Counted from the first letter of the stretch, positions 1-8,943 are shown. The stretch: DNA of 64,000 bases from Cohnella candidum (GCF_003713065.1 NZ_CP033433.1:1585001-1649000); one strand, 5' to 3'. Translations and numbers: made by a program. The notes: generated by a model from the sequence alone, not told the origin.

Positions 1-17
1 ACCAAAGAGGTGAGTCA

Positions 18-461
18 ATGGCAGTCGTTAAAGCCAGGAAACAGGATATTGATATGTTGGCGAGGTTGCTTCGAGCTGAAGCCGAGGCTGAAGGCGAAAT
101 GGGCATGCTCCTTGTTGGCAATGTCGGCATTAACCGAATCCGGGCGAACTGCTCCGATTTTAAAGGAATCCGGACGATTCCCCAAATGATCTATCAGCCG
201 CATGCGTTCGAGGCACTGCAACATGGCATGTTCTATCAAAGCGCGAGAGACAAGGTACGCCGTCTCGCTCGACGGGCTGTGAATGGGGAGCGGAATTGGC
301 CGGCGAAATTCTCCCTATGGTATTTCCGTCCCGGAACGTACCAGAACCCCGGGCCATGTCCGCCAACTTGGTATAATCAACCGTTCGTTGGACGTTGGAA
401 GAAGCACTGTTTTTATCAGCCGACCGCGGAAACATGTGAAAATGTATATAACACGTTTTGA
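18..461 (+). CDS. cwlJ: Cell wall hydrolase, CwlJ/SleB type (spore cortex lytic)
   Basis: 147 aa, close to the size of B. subtilis CwlJ (about 142 aa). The protein is a single hydrolase-2 domain: an early LARLLRAEAEAEGEMGM segment carries the conserved acidic helix, followed by VGNVGINRI and a C-terminal WYFRPGTYQNPGPCPPTW stretch typical of CwlJ. There is no signal peptide or LysM/peptidoglycan-binding domain, which fits CwlJ rather than SleB. Family knowledge: CwlJ sits in the spore coat/cortex and degrades cortex peptidoglycan during germination. The start is set by AAAGAGGTG (4-12) just upstream of the ATG. A strong hairpin terminator follows the stop directly, so the gene ends its transcript. 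Its own promoter is outside the window. Confidence 0.88.
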   Translation: MAVVKARKQDIDMLARLLRAEAEAEGEMGMLLVGNVGINRIRANCSDFKGIRTIPQMIYQPHAFEALQHGMFYQSARDKVRRLARRAVNGERNWPAKFSLWYFRPGTYQNPGPCPPTWYNQPFVGRWKKHCFYQPTAETCENVYNTF

Positions 462-463
462 TG

Positions 464-494
464 GAGATCCGCGCTGGGCGCGGATCTTTTTTTA
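464..494 (+). terminator. Rho-independent terminator of cwlJ
   Basis: GATCCGCGC (466-474) pairs with GCGCGGATC (478-486) over a 3-base loop and is followed by seven or more T. It starts 5 bases after the cwlJ stop codon. Confidence 0.9.
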
Positions 495-498
495 TGGA

Positions 499-765
499 TT
501 AAAAATTCCGATCCAACAATATCCCTGTTTGTTCTGCCATGACTCGGGGAGGTAAAGGCATGCCATTTTTAAACCACCATTCCACGGCTCCCACGACCGC
601 AGCACCGAAAAATTGAAGCAAAACATCTTGGTTTAAGCCTTGATTCTTTCCGTCGGATAGATCGACTCCAACCTCATACTCTTGAATGACCAATTCGAGG
701 AATCGGCTGCAAAAATGTGCAGAATTATGGCGAGCATAGCTTCTTCCCGGTATTTGGCGGAAAAA
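499..765 (-). pseudogene. C-terminal remnant of a TetR-family regulator
   Basis: The minus-strand frame ending at 499 encodes SRFLELVIQEYEVGVDLS...GAVEWWFKNGMPLPPRVMAEQTGILLDR, which has the pattern of TetR C-terminal ligand domains (VIEWWxxNGMPxxPxxMAEQ). Upstream of about 725 the coding pattern moves to another frame (FSAKYREEAMLAIILHIF), implying a frameshift. The N-terminal helix-turn-helix is absent because the aldo/keto reductase gene and its promoter occupy the place where it should lie. I read it as a dead tetR gene. The family assignment rests on this short tail only. Confidence 0.55.
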
Positions 766-809
766 TATAGTAAAATATTGAATGGTCGATAGAGAAAGGA
801 ATGACGAAT

Positions 810-1801
810 ATGGAATACGTAAAATTGGGCAATACGGGCTTGGACGTATCCAGGCTTTGCCTTGGCTGCATGAGCTTCGGCGATGCGAGCCGGTGGACGC
901 ATCCATGGATTCTCGACGAGGAACGCAGCCGCCCGATCATCAAAAAAGCTCTTGATCTCGGAATCAATTTTTTCGATACGGCCAACGTGTATTCGACTGG
1001 AGCGAGCGAAGAAATTGTGGGCAGGGCCTTAAAGGATTACGCGAACCGGATGAGGTCGTCATTGCTACGAAAGTTCATTTCCGCATGCAACCGGGACCTA
1101 ACGGCGCCGGGCTTTCCCGCAAGGCGATTTTGAGTGAAATCGATAAGAGCCTGAAGCGACTCGGAACCGATTACGTAGATCTGTATCAAATTCACCGCTG
1201 GGACTACGACACGCCCATCGAAGAAACCATGGAAGCTTTGCACGATGTGGTGAAGGCAGGGAAAGCAAGATATATCGGGGCATCGGCGATGTTTGCTTGG
1301 CAATTCCTCAAGGCTCTGCATGTTGCGGAGAAGCATGGCTGGACCCGATTCGTGTCGATGCAGAACCATTACAATCTTCAATACCGCGAAGAGGAACGGG
1401 AGATGCTCCCACTCTGCAAAGAAGAGAAGATCGGCGTGATTCCATACAGTCCGCTGGCATCCGGAAGATTGTTGCGCGATCCGGGAGAAACGACTTCTCG
1501 ATCTGAAACCGACCAAGCCCAGAAGTCGAAATATGACGCGATGACGACAGCCGATCGGCCGATCGCGGAACGGGTTGCAGCCATCGCGGCGCAGCACGGC
1601 GTTCCCCGCGTACAAATCGCGCTGGCCTGGATGTTGCAAAAGGAGACCGTAACATCTCCTATCATCGGCGTGACGAGTTTATCCCAGCTTGAAGAAGCGG
1701 TACCGGCACTGTCGGTCAAGTTGACGCCGGAAGAAATCGCAACGCTTGAAGAACCGTATGTGCCTCATCCCGTCGTGGGCGCCTTAAAATCTCTTTCGTG
1801 A
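810..1801 (+). pseudogene. Aldo/keto reductase gene with a single-base frameshift
   Basis: Two overlapping frames together make one full-length aldo/keto reductase. Frame 1 runs from the ATG at 810 (MEYVKLGNTGLDVSRL...INFFDTANVYSTGASEEIVGRAL, with the catalytic Asp and Tyr) and breaks at about 1046-1049. Frame 2 continues DEVVIATKVHFRMQPGPNG (catalytic Lys), LYQIHRWD (catalytic His) and the C-terminal NADPH-binding part SPIIGVTSLSQLEEA. Inserting one G in AACCGGATGAG would restore YANR-DEVVIATK. AGAAAGGA (793-800) abuts a possible ATG at 801 and is correctly spaced for the ATG at 810, so I prefer 810. The rest is well preserved, so this is either a recent mutation or an assembly error. Confidence 0.85.
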
Positions 1802-1879
1802 AAAAGCGGCGATCACATCAGAAGAGGGGGATGTGGTAAAATAGTGACGTCAACGTTGGAACAAAGTGGGGGAGACGTA

Positions 1880-2380
1880 GTGAAATACTATTATTACTGG
1901 GTTGCGCTCGTCGTGTTTGCGTTGGACCAGATTACGAAGAAAATCGTCTCCGGTACCATGCAAGTAGGCGATCAGATTTCAGTGATCGGCGAGTTTTTCA
2001 AAATTCAACTATATAAGAACAACGGCGCGGCATTCAGCATGTTGCCTAACCAGCAGCTGTTCTTTATTGTAATTACGACCGCTGTCGTTATCGGCATCAT
2101 ATGGTACATTCAGAGGAATCGGAATTCGGGAAGAACTCTGCTTCTGGCGGCGCTAGGATTGATTCTCGGGGGCGCAATCGGAAACCTGTTCGACCGGGCG
2201 CTGTATGGAGAGGTTGTCGACTTCTTCAAGCTGACATTCGGCAGCTATATCTTCCCGATTTTCAACATTGCTGACATCGGAATCAACATCGGCGTGGTAC
2301 TCATCCTGCTGGATACGATTCTCGACGGACGGTACAAGAGGACAAATGTCCAGCGAAAAACCGCAGAAGATCGCCCTTAA
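1880..2380 (+). CDS. lspA: Lipoprotein signal peptidase (signal peptidase II)
   Basis: LspA cleaves the signal peptide of prolipoproteins after lipid attachment to the +1 Cys. It has four membrane segments and the conserved blocks LDQITKK, NNGAAFS, GGAIGNLFDR with VVDFF (first catalytic Asp region), and FPIFNIADIGINIG (second catalytic Asp). I place the start at the GTG at 1880 (MKYYYYWVALVVFALDQ), 6-7 bases after GTGGGGGAG. An in-frame GTG at 1844 would add a 12-residue non-family tail. Length from 1880 is 166 aa, normal for the family. It is monocistronic: a terminator overlaps its stop codon. Confidence 0.93.
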   Translation: MKYYYYWVALVVFALDQITKKIVSGTMQVGDQISVIGEFFKIQLYKNNGAAFSMLPNQQLFFIVITTAVVIGIIWYIQRNRNSGRTLLLAALGLILGGAIGNLFDRALYGEVVDFFKLTFGSYIFPIFNIADIGINIGVVLILLDTILDGRYKRTNVQRKTAEDRP

Positions 2381-2402
2381 GCTTGAGAAATCAAGCTTTT
2401 TT
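2379..2402 (+). terminator. Terminator of lspA
   Basis: AAGCTTGA (2379-2386), GAAA loop, TCAAGCTT (2391-2398), then a T run. The stem begins inside the lspA stop codon. Confidence 0.88.
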
Positions 2403-2430
2403 GTTTGAGCAAACTTTCATACCTGAAATA

Positions 2431-2460
2431 TTGGACCTATTGTTCCAAAAAGTATATACT
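2431..2460 (+). promoter_or_regulatory. Sigma-A-like promoter overlapped by a TetR-type operator
   Basis: TTGGAC (2431-2436), 18-base spacer, TATACT (2455-2460). The dyad GGACC-TATT-GTTCC (2433-2446), or TTGGACC/GTTCCAA with one mismatch, covers the -35 box. A perfect version of the same dyad lies before the MFS gene at 3084, suggesting autorepression by the regulator at 2487. Confidence 0.65.
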
Positions 2461-2486
2461 GTACCTACGGAAACGGAGGTAGAGCC

Positions 2487-3062
2487 ATGGGACGCTACAA
2501 AGAGTTTGATAAAGAAGCGGTGCTCCATAATGCGATGCTCGTTTTTTGGAAGAAGGGATACGAAGCGGCAAGCATTCCCGATTTGCTGGAGGCCATGGAT
2601 CTTAGCAGATCAAGTCTGTACGAAACGTTCGGGGACAAACAAACGCTTTATATCGACGCGATCAACTGGTACAAGAAGTGGAAGCAAGCCAAACGGGACC
2701 TCCTCGTCAATGCGACTTCCGCAAAATCGGGTATTCGGCAGTACTTCGAGGTACACATCGATTCCGCCTTGGACGGCGATTCGCCGAAGGGCTGTCTCAT
2801 TACGAATGCAGCAGTCGGCATGGACTCGCCGGATGAGCAACTGAATGCGTTGATCAGAGAGCGGTTTGACGAGTTGGAGAAATCCTTTTACGAGCTGCTG
2901 CGCAAAGGTCAGGAGACGGGAGAAATCATGCCTGAGAAAGATATCAAGACTTTATCTTATCTGCTCACAAACCTGAATCATAGTATAAATATCGATGCGA
3001 AGGTGCGGGGGGACCACAGCAAGATGCAGCAGATGATAGACATGGTGATGGAAATGCTTTAG
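2487..3062 (+). CDS. TetR/AcrR-family transcriptional regulator
   Basis: 191 aa. The N-terminal helix-turn-helix (about residues 8-55: AMLVFWKKGYEAASIPDLLEAM, then DLSRSSLYETFGDKQTLY) is the canonical TetR DNA-binding domain; the C-terminal half is the ligand/dimer domain (GCLITNAAVGM...ELLRKGQETGEIM), resembling the ComR/YcdC-like subgroup. The start has GGAGG at about 2474-2479. The MFS transporter 67 bases downstream has its own operator-like site, so the pair looks like a classic repressor/efflux-pump module. The inducer is unknown. It is intact, unlike the decayed tetR at 499-765. Confidence 0.9.
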   Translation: MGRYKEFDKEAVLHNAMLVFWKKGYEAASIPDLLEAMDLSRSSLYETFGDKQTLYIDAINWYKKWKQAKRDLLVNATSAKSGIRQYFEVHIDSALDGDSPKGCLITNAAVGMDSPDEQLNALIRERFDELEKSFYELLRKGQETGEIMPEKDIKTLSYLLTNLNHSINIDAKVRGDHSKMQQMIDMVMEML

Positions 3063-3072
3063 AACATTTTTT

Positions 3073-3105
3073 TTGCACATTCCGGAACGACTGTTCCAGA
3101 ATATT
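3073..3105 (+). promoter_or_regulatory. Promoter with perfect GGAAC-N4-GTTCC operator
   Basis: TTGCAC (3073-3078) is a plausible -35 and CAGAAT/AATATT (3097-3105) the -10 region. GGAACGACTGTTCC (3084-3097) is a perfect inverted repeat in the spacer, matching the operator at 2433 with one difference in the arms. Confidence 0.6.
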
Positions 3106-3129
3106 TCTGGTGAGTAAAGGGGACTTTTT

Positions 3130-4347
3130 ATGCAATCAGCTTCCATTCCAACGGAAAAATCGATTTCGCCATCGCTGATTTTTATCCTGGCAATCGCTTG
3201 CGGTATCATAGCGGCAAATCTTTATTATGCTCAACCATTGATAGGCTCTATCGGTTCGACCATCGGGCTCTCCGCCGGGGCTGCCGCACTCATCGTTACG
3301 TTGACTCAAGTCGGCTACGGGATCGGCTTATTATTTATCGTACCGCTGGGAGACATCCTGGAAAATCGTAAGTTGATCCTTTCATCATTGCTCCTAACAG
3401 CCGTCGTTTTGACAGGTGCCGCTGTAATCAAAAGCCCCATTCTCTTCCTCACCGCTTCACTCGTGATCGGAGTAGGTTCCGTAGCAGCGCAAATCCTTGT
3501 GCCGTATGCGGCTCATCTTTCGCCTGAAGCCGTGCGCGGTCGGAATGTCGGCAACGTCATGAGCGGTCTGCTTCTGGGGATTATGCTTGCGCGTCCCATT
3601 TCAAGTTTGGTGGCGGAGTATATGGGCTGGCGCGCCATATATTTCATCTCCGCAGCATTGATTTTCACGTTGGCTCTTGTATTGGCAAAGGCACTACCCT
3701 CAAGGAAGCCTTCGACCGCTACAGCTTACCCGGCGCTGCTGTCTTCCATGCTGCATCTGCTGAAGACGACACCGGCATTGCGCCGGAGGGCCATTTATCA
3801 TGCTTGTGTATTCGGGACATTCAGTTTGTTTTGGACTACAGTTCCGTTGGTATTGACAAGTCCGGCGTTTCATTTCACTCAGAAGGAAGTCGCTCTGTTC
3901 GCATTAGTCGGGGTAATGGGGGCAATTGTAGCGCCAGCGGCGGGCCGTATGGCAGACCGTGGATGGGTTCGCCCGGCTACGGGATGGGCACTGGCCATCG
4001 TTATCGTTTCCGTGCTGCTTCCCTTGCTGGTTCCATCAAGTTCTGCACTCGCAGTCCCCATCCTCGTAGTTGCGGCGATTTTACTTGACATGGGGGTTTC
4101 CGCCAACATGGTTCTCGGGCAGCGGGTGATTTTCTCTTTGGGGGCGGAATTTCGCAGTAGGCTTAACGGTTTGTATATGGCCATTTTCTTTTTAGGTGGC
4201 GCTATCGGCTCAGCGGCAGGGGGATGGGCTTACGCAAAGGGGGGCTGGGAGGCGGCACTGCTGATCGGAATCGCCTTACCGGCCATCGCCATAGTGTATT
4301 ATGCGACGGAGTTTTTGAGAGTACGGAAGCAAAATCTAATTGATTGA
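3130..4347 (+). CDS. Major facilitator superfamily efflux transporter
   Basis: 405 aa with about twelve hydrophobic segments. It begins after a short cytoplasmic tail with [22 protein letters not shown], a start shared with the YnfM/arabinose-efflux-like MFS group. The loop [11 protein letters not shown] between helices 2 and 3 matches the MFS signature GxLxDRxGRR loosely; the equivalent loop in the second half is [13 protein letters not shown]. The start codon follows GTAAAGGGG. The adjacent TetR gene and shared operator imply that the regulator controls an exporter of a small toxic compound. The substrate cannot be read from sequence. Confidence 0.88.
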   Translation: MQSASIPTEKSISPSLIFILAIACGIIAANLYYAQPLIGSIGSTIGLSAGAAALIVTLTQVGYGIGLLFIVPLGDILENRKLILSSLLLTAVVLTGAAVIKSPILFLTASLVIGVGSVAAQILVPYAAHLSPEAVRGRNVGNVMSGLLLGIMLARPISSLVAEYMGWRAIYFISAALIFTLALVLAKALPSRKPSTATAYPALLSSMLHLLKTTPALRRRAIYHACVFGTFSLFWTTVPLVLTSPAFHFTQKEVALFALVGVMGAIVAPAAGRMADRGWVRPATGWALAIVIVSVLLPLLVPSSSALAVPILVVAAILLDMGVSANMVLGQRVIFSLGAEFRSRLNGLYMAIFFLGGAIGSAAGGWAYAKGGWEAALLIGIALPAIAIVYYATEFLRVRKQNLID

Positions 4348-4400
4348 GGAACAGAGTTGAGTAATCCACACGTTCAAAGTTAACGGGAAACGTTAGTTCA

Positions 4401-4430
4401 AAAATGCCGGCCAACGTGGCCGGCATTTTT
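4401..4430 (+). terminator. Terminator of the MFS gene
   Basis: AAAATGCCGGCC (4401-4412) pairs with GGCCGGCATTTT (4418-4429) over AACGT, followed by T. The A-rich left arm makes it potentially bidirectional. Confidence 0.88.
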
Positions 4431-4500
4431 ATATGCTGAAATGAGAAGGCTGATTTGAAGAGTCAGAGGACAAGAACCGCCTATGGTTATCTCATTTATT

Positions 4501-4622
4501 ACAAAAATATTGTATTAAAAACTGTTTTAGTTGATATTCCATTGAATCATTCAAAAATATTGTAACAAAAGTTGACTTTTCCTGAAAAAAGTCGATATAC
4601 TCACGATGTATTACAATATTTT
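4501..4622. repeat. Three copies of an AAAATATTGTA motif upstream of the GH43 gene
   Basis: ACAAAAATATTGTA at 4501-4514, TCAAAAATATTGTA at 4551-4564 (exactly 50 bases later), and an inverted TACAATATTTT at about 4613-4622. The AATATT cores are centred at 4508, 4558 and 4617; the last two flank the promoter at 4572-4601. The placement suggests binding sites for a regulator of the glycosidase, but the protein is unknown and the region is AT-rich, so chance is possible. Confidence 0.4.
4572..4601 (+). promoter_or_regulatory. Sigma-A promoter of the GH43 gene
   Basis: TTGACT (4572-4577), 18-base spacer, TATACT (4596-4601). The untranslated leader would be about 115 bases and contains a cre-like site. 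Confidence 0.75.
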
Positions 4623-4683
4623 CGGAAGAATAGAGGTGATGAGACAACGGTATCAGGTGAAGATCATTACGATCATTCATCTA

Positions 4684-4697
4684 TGAAAGCGCTTAAA
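4684..4697 (+). promoter_or_regulatory. cre-like site (CcpA, carbon catabolite repression)
   Basis: TGAAAGCGCTTAAA matches the cre consensus TGWAANCGNTNWCA with one mismatch (A instead of C at position 13). It lies downstream of the promoter and just before the ribosome binding site, a place where CcpA blocks elongation. That fits an enzyme for polysaccharide use. Confidence 0.6.
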
Positions 4698-4721
4698 CCA
4701 AATCGATGAGGTGATAAGTTG

Positions 4722-7700
4722 ATGTTGAAACGAAGTATAACGGTTTTGCTGTGTGTGCTGCTCTTGTTTGCCTCTCAGTCGGCATTCGCCTATAAGAATC
4801 CAGCATCGCTGCCGGACGAATGGGGACAATATGGACTTGGCGACCCTTACGTGCTGAAGTTTAACGGTACTTATTATTTGTATGTGAGCACGAGAGATAC
4901 CGATATCGGGGTCAAAGTGTGGAGCTCGCCAGACCTTGTCAATTGGAGCTATGGAGGATTGGCTGCTACCGATCCGGTTACGAAAGGAGCCTACGCTCCT
5001 GAAGTCGTATATTGGAACGGATACTTCTACATGTATACCTCTCCAGCCGGCAATGGTCATTACGTACTGCGCAGCGAGAGCCCGACCGGTCCGTTCACGG
5101 TGCAGACGGGCAATTTGGGTCATTCGATCGATGGCGACGTCTTCATTGACGATGATGGCAAGTGGTATTTCTATCATGCGGGCGGATCGGGAATTCTCGC
5201 GGCTCCGATGCCTACGCCAACGACGATTGGCAACGACATCAGTACAGGTGCGAGCATGAACGGTTGGACGGAAGGCTCTACTTTGTTCAAGCGCGACGGC
5301 AAATACTATATGACGTATACCGGCAACCATGTATTCAGCAAAGGCTATCGGGTCGACTACGCGGTTAGCACAAACCCGCTCACGGGATTCGTGCGTGATA
5401 AGGATAACCCGATTCTGATTAGTACGGAAGGTCCGACCGTCGGTCTCGGCCATAATACGGTCGTTATTGGCCCGAACCTGGATGCCCGCTATATCATCTA
5501 CCACAATCTCGAAGGAAAGGGCATTGTCGGCCCTCTTCGCCATATGGGGATGGACCGGATCGTGTTCAACGGGGATAAAATGTCTGTGCTCGGACCGACG
5601 GCAACCGATCAGCCGGATCCGGAGATGCCGGATTTCGAAGACCGGTTCAATGGCGCGGAACTCAGCCCGGCGTGGACGAATGAGGACGGTGCCAGCTGGA
5701 GGATTGATTCCGGCCTTCTGCGGATGCAAGCCGCCGGTAATAGCAGACTGTTGACCACTGCTGCGGCCGGAAACAGCTATACGGCAGAATTTAACCTGCA
5801 CCTGGCTGATTCCAGCAATATCGGTGACTCGCGGCTCGGAATCGTATTTTCCTACAAGGGCGATAACGATTTCGGCACTGCGTTGTTAGATCCGGGGAGC
5901 AATTCGTTGCAGACGCAGTTCCGGGTGAACGGCGTCGATCTGGGATGGGTGGCGAGCTCGCTGCCAGATGGGTACGATTATACGAAGCTGCACAATATCC
6001 GGGTTGAGAAAGCAGGAGATACTTTCAAGATCTACGTCGACGGCATGCTGAAGCAGACGCGCAGCGTGATGCTTGGCGGCGGCAGCATCGGTTACGTCAC
6101 GGAGAACGCGAAGGCTAATTTCGGTTATGTCGCTTTCAGCAACGATGTGAACGGCAGCAGCGATTTTGACGCAGCGAAACCGGTTCCGGGTCAAGTTGAG
6201 GCCGTTCATTACCTGTCAGGAGGCGAAGGGGTCGGGTACCACGACCAGACACCGGGTACAATCGGCGAATACCGCGGTGATGGCGTTGATACCGGCAAAG
6301 CAAATGACGGCACCTCACATGTCACCGCTTTCGAGAAGGGCGAATGGCTGCAATACCGGCTGAACATCGCGGAAACAGGCAAATACGATATCGATCTTTC
6401 TTATTCGGATGCAGCCCTGGGCAGCAAGGTACAACTCACTCTGGATGGTGGACAGCCGTTAGGCGAGTTTGAGCTGGCAGAAGACACTGATGCTGAAAAT
6501 GCAGGATGGCAAACCGCTCAGTTGAATGGTGTAGAACTGCCGGCAGGTGTGCATATCTTGAAGGTCGCTGCCGTATCAGGCACGATCTCGCTGGACAAGC
6601 TGACGTTCCATCGACACGTCGACGTTCCGGTTCTCTATGATAATTTCGATGATGGCCAGGATGACGGCTGGCAGCGGTATGAAGGTTTCTGGAGCGTGAA
6701 GAGCGACATTGCCGAGGAAGAGCAGGCTTACGACGCTTATCATCCAATCCCGGGTGCGATTGGTACGGTGCATTATATCTCCGGCGGTGAAGGCGTCGGT
6801 TATCATGATAATACACTCCAAAACATCGGCGGCCAGTACCGGGGAGATTCCGTCGACATTCGCTCCAATCCGGTCAGCGGCGGTTACAACGTCGGCTGGA
6901 ACCAGGCGGGCGAATGGCTGAAGTTTAACATTGACGTAGCGGAAGCCGGAACCTATAACGCAGAGTTTAAAGTGGCTACTACGCTGGATGGAGGTCAGAT
7001 CCGGCTATGGCTGGACGATACGACGGATCTTACCGGCGTTGTAGACATTCCGAAGACCGGTGACTGGAACATCTGGAATGTGGTGCGCAAATCCGGCGTT
7101 ACACTGCCGGCAGGCAAGCATACGCTGAAAGCCGAGACGGTCCGCGGAGAATTTGATTTTGCAGGTATTGCGCTGACGAGGACGAATCAGCCGATACCCG
7201 TTCCCGGCATCATCGAAGCCGAGCATTACAAGCCCGGCGGTGAAGGAGTAGGCTACCATGATTTGACTCCTGCGAATATTGGGGGCAAATACCGCAGCGA
7301 TAGCGTCGACATTCGATCCGCTGCTTCCGGCGATCAGATCGTTGGCTGGAATCAAACAGGCGAATGGCTCAAGTACAACATCCACGTCGCGGAAGATGGT
7401 ATGTACGATCTCGACTTGTGGGCAGCGACGACGTTCACAGATGCACAAGTCCGGTTATGGTTGGATGACACGACTGATTTAACAGGCGTACTGGGCGTCC
7501 CTGCTTCCGGTGACTGGAATAAGTGGAAGTCGGTGAAGAAATCCGGCATCCTGCTGCCGGCCGGCGATCATGAATTGAAGGTCGAAATTGTTAAAGGCGA
7601 GTTTGACATGACGAGACTGTCGCTCACCCAATTCGATAAGCCACACGTATTGCCCGGCTTTATCCAGGCTGTTGATTATAAGACGGGCGGCGAAGGTACG

Positions 7701-8861
7701 GGCTACCATGATCTGACTCCCGCTAACATTGGTTCGGAATACCGGAATGATGCGGTCGATATCCGCCGTAATGCAGGCGGCAGCTACAATGTGGGGTGGA
7801 ACGCTACTGGCGAATGGTTAGCCTACAGCGTAGATATTGCCAAGGCCGGAGTGTACAACGTTGATTTCGTGACCGCTACATCGATGGATGGCGCGAAGGT
7901 CCGGTTGTGGCTCGACGATGCAACCGATCTAACCGGTGAAGTCGATGTTCCGAATTCCGTCACCTGGGAGAACTGGGCGACAACAACGAAGCAAGGCGTC
8001 TATCTCCCGGCGGGCACACATACCTTGAAGGTCGAAACGGTAAAAGGTGAATTCGACTTCCAAGGAATACGAATTCATCAAAATCCGGTCGAACCGAAGG
8101 TTGCTCATACCGGCGAATATCAGGCAGCGGTTGGCAGCTTCGCGAAGACGATGATCGGGGATGCCAATTGGTCGGATTACAGCGTGGAGTCCGATATCAA
8201 GCTGATTAGCAATTCCGGTGACGGAGGCATTCTGTTCAGGGCGAGCAACCCGGCTCACGGCACGGAGCTGAATCAGAACAATGCGGACTTCGTGCAAGGA
8301 TATGTCGCGTACCTGAACAAACAGGGCGTTCATCTCGGCAAGTTGAATTACAGCTGGACCTATTTAACTGGGGTGCCGCTCGAGGTGAAGACAGGCGAAT
8401 GGAAGCATGTCAAAGTCGTTGCGCAAGGTGCCCGCATTCTAGTGTATGTCGATGATATGAGCAAGCCGGTTATCGACTATACGGACCGCAGCGGCAATCC
8501 ATTTACACACGGCAAGGTCGGCATGCGGACGTTCATGAACGAAACGAGCTACGACAATTTCACGGTTCTTCCAGCCCCCATTAACGCTCCTGCCATCGGT
8601 AAACTGCTGGATTGGTTTAGCTCAGCCGGACAGTTAGACGAAAAGACGTGGAAACTGCTGGATAAAGAGCTTGAGCATGCAACAGATGCGGTCACCAAAA
8701 ATAAGCCGGACTGGAAACAGGGGATCAAGCATCTTGAGAATTTGCTGAAAGAGCTGAATAAAGAGAAGAAGCAGCAAGAGGTGTCCGATCAAGCAAAGAC
8801 AACGCTCAATCGGAGCATTAACGCACTCATTGAGGTGTGGAGCGCTATTCTGGGCAAGTAA
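4722..8861 (+). CDS. Secreted GH43 glycosidase with four CBM6-like modules
   Basis: About 1,379 aa. Residues 1-24 are a signal peptide (ITVLLCVLLLFASQSAFA). About 25-295 form a GH43 five-bladed propeller: GLGDPYVL (catalytic base Asp), SIDGDVFIDDDG (pKa-modulating Asp) and WTEGSTLFKRDGKYYM (acid Glu). About 300-480 is a GH43 C-terminal/laminin-G-like beta-sandwich. Four CBM6-like modules follow (about 486-627, 676-824, 827-973, 977-1123), each starting PGxIxAxxYxxGGEGxGYHD. About 1287-1379 is a charged helical tail. A further laminin-G-like domain is split: DNFDDGQDDGWQRYEGFWSV (near 640-660) is separated from HTGEYQAAVGSFAKTMIGD (from about 1128) by three CBM6 modules. The start is ATG 4722 after GAGGTGAT; TTG 4719 is also possible. 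Likely substrate: arabinan/xylan side chains, not resolvable here. Confidence 0.9.
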   Translation: MLKRSITVLLCVLLLFASQSAFAYKNPASLPDEWGQYGLGDPYVLKFNGTYYLYVSTRDTDIGVKVWSSPDLVNWSYGGLAATDPVTKGAYAPEVVYWNGYFYMYTSPAGNGHYVLRSESPTGPFTVQTGNLGHSIDGDVFIDDDGKWYFYHAGGSGILAAPMPTPTTIGNDISTGASMNGWTEGSTLFKRDGKYYMTYTGNHVFSKGYRVDYAVSTNPLTGFVRDKDNPILISTEGPTVGLGHNTVVIGPNLDARYIIYHNLEGKGIVGPLRHMGMDRIVFNGDKMSVLGPTATDQPDPEMPDFEDRFNGAELSPAWTNEDGASWRIDSGLLRMQAAGNSRLLTTAAAGNSYTAEFNLHLADSSNIGDSRLGIVFSYKGDNDFGTALLDPGSNSLQTQFRVNGVDLGWVASSLPDGYDYTKLHNIRVEKAGDTFKIYVDGMLKQTRSVMLGGGSIGYVTENAKANFGYVAFSNDVNGSSDFDAAKPVPGQVEAVHYLSGGEGVGYHDQTPGTIGEYRGDGVDTGKANDGTSHVTAFEKGEWLQYRLNIAETGKYDIDLSYSDAALGSKVQLTLDGGQPLGEFELAEDTDAENAGWQTAQLNGVELPAGVHILKVAAVSGTISLDKLTFHRHVDVPVLYDNFDDGQDDGWQRYEGFWSVKSDIAEEEQAYDAYHPIPGAIGTVHYISGGEGVGYHDNTLQNIGGQYRGDSVDIRSNPVSGGYNVGWNQAGEWLKFNIDVAEAGTYNAEFKVATTLDGGQIRLWLDDTTDLTGVVDIPKTGDWNIWNVVRKSGVTLPAGKHTLKAETVRGEFDFAGIALTRTNQPIPVPGIIEAEHYKPGGEGVGYHDLTPANIGGKYRSDSVDIRSAASGDQIVGWNQTGEWLKYNIHVAEDGMYDLDLWAATTFTDAQVRLWLDDTTDLTGVLGVPASGDWNKWKSVKKSGILLPAGDHELKVEIVKGEFDMTRLSLTQFDKPHVLPGFIQAVDYKTGGEGTGYHDLTPANIGSEYRNDAVDIRRNAGGSYNVGWNATGEWLAYSVDIAKAGVYNVDFVTATSMDGAKVRLWLDDATDLTGEVDVPNSVTWENWATTTKQGVYLPAGTHTLKVETVKGEFDFQGIRIHQNPVEPKVAHTGEYQAAVGSFAKTMIGDANWSDYSVESDIKLISNSGDGGILFRASNPAHGTELNQNNADFVQGYVAYLNKQGVHLGKLNYSWTYLTGVPLEVKTGEWKHVKVVAQGARILVYVDDMSKPVIDYTDRSGNPFTHGKVGMRTFMNETSYDNFTVLPAPINAPAIGKLLDWFSSAGQLDEKTWKLLDKELEHATDAVTKNKPDWKQGIKHLENLLKELNKEKKQQEVSDQAKTTLNRSINALIEVWSAILGK

Positions 8862-8901
8862 CCGACTATGCCCTTTCAAGTGGCGACTAACAATAACGCA
8901 A

Positions 8902-8943
8902 AACGTCCCCGTACCGATGGAGCTTCGGTGCGGGGACGTTTTG
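8902..8943 (+). terminator. Terminator of the GH43 gene
   Basis: AACGTCCCCGTACCGA (8902-8917) pairs with TCGGTGCGGGGACGTT (8925-8940) with one central mismatch, followed by TTG. It lies 40 bases after the stop. Confidence 0.85.

Noticed and set aside
1037-1639. 200-codon minus-strand frame over the aldo/keto reductase
   Set aside because: Antisense shadow of a conserved gene; no ribosome site or recognisable domain.
4677-5801. 374-codon minus-strand open frame opposite the GH43 gene
   Set aside because: Arg/His/Ile-rich protein with no family pattern, no ribosome site, and wholly antisense to a well-supported GH43 catalytic domain.
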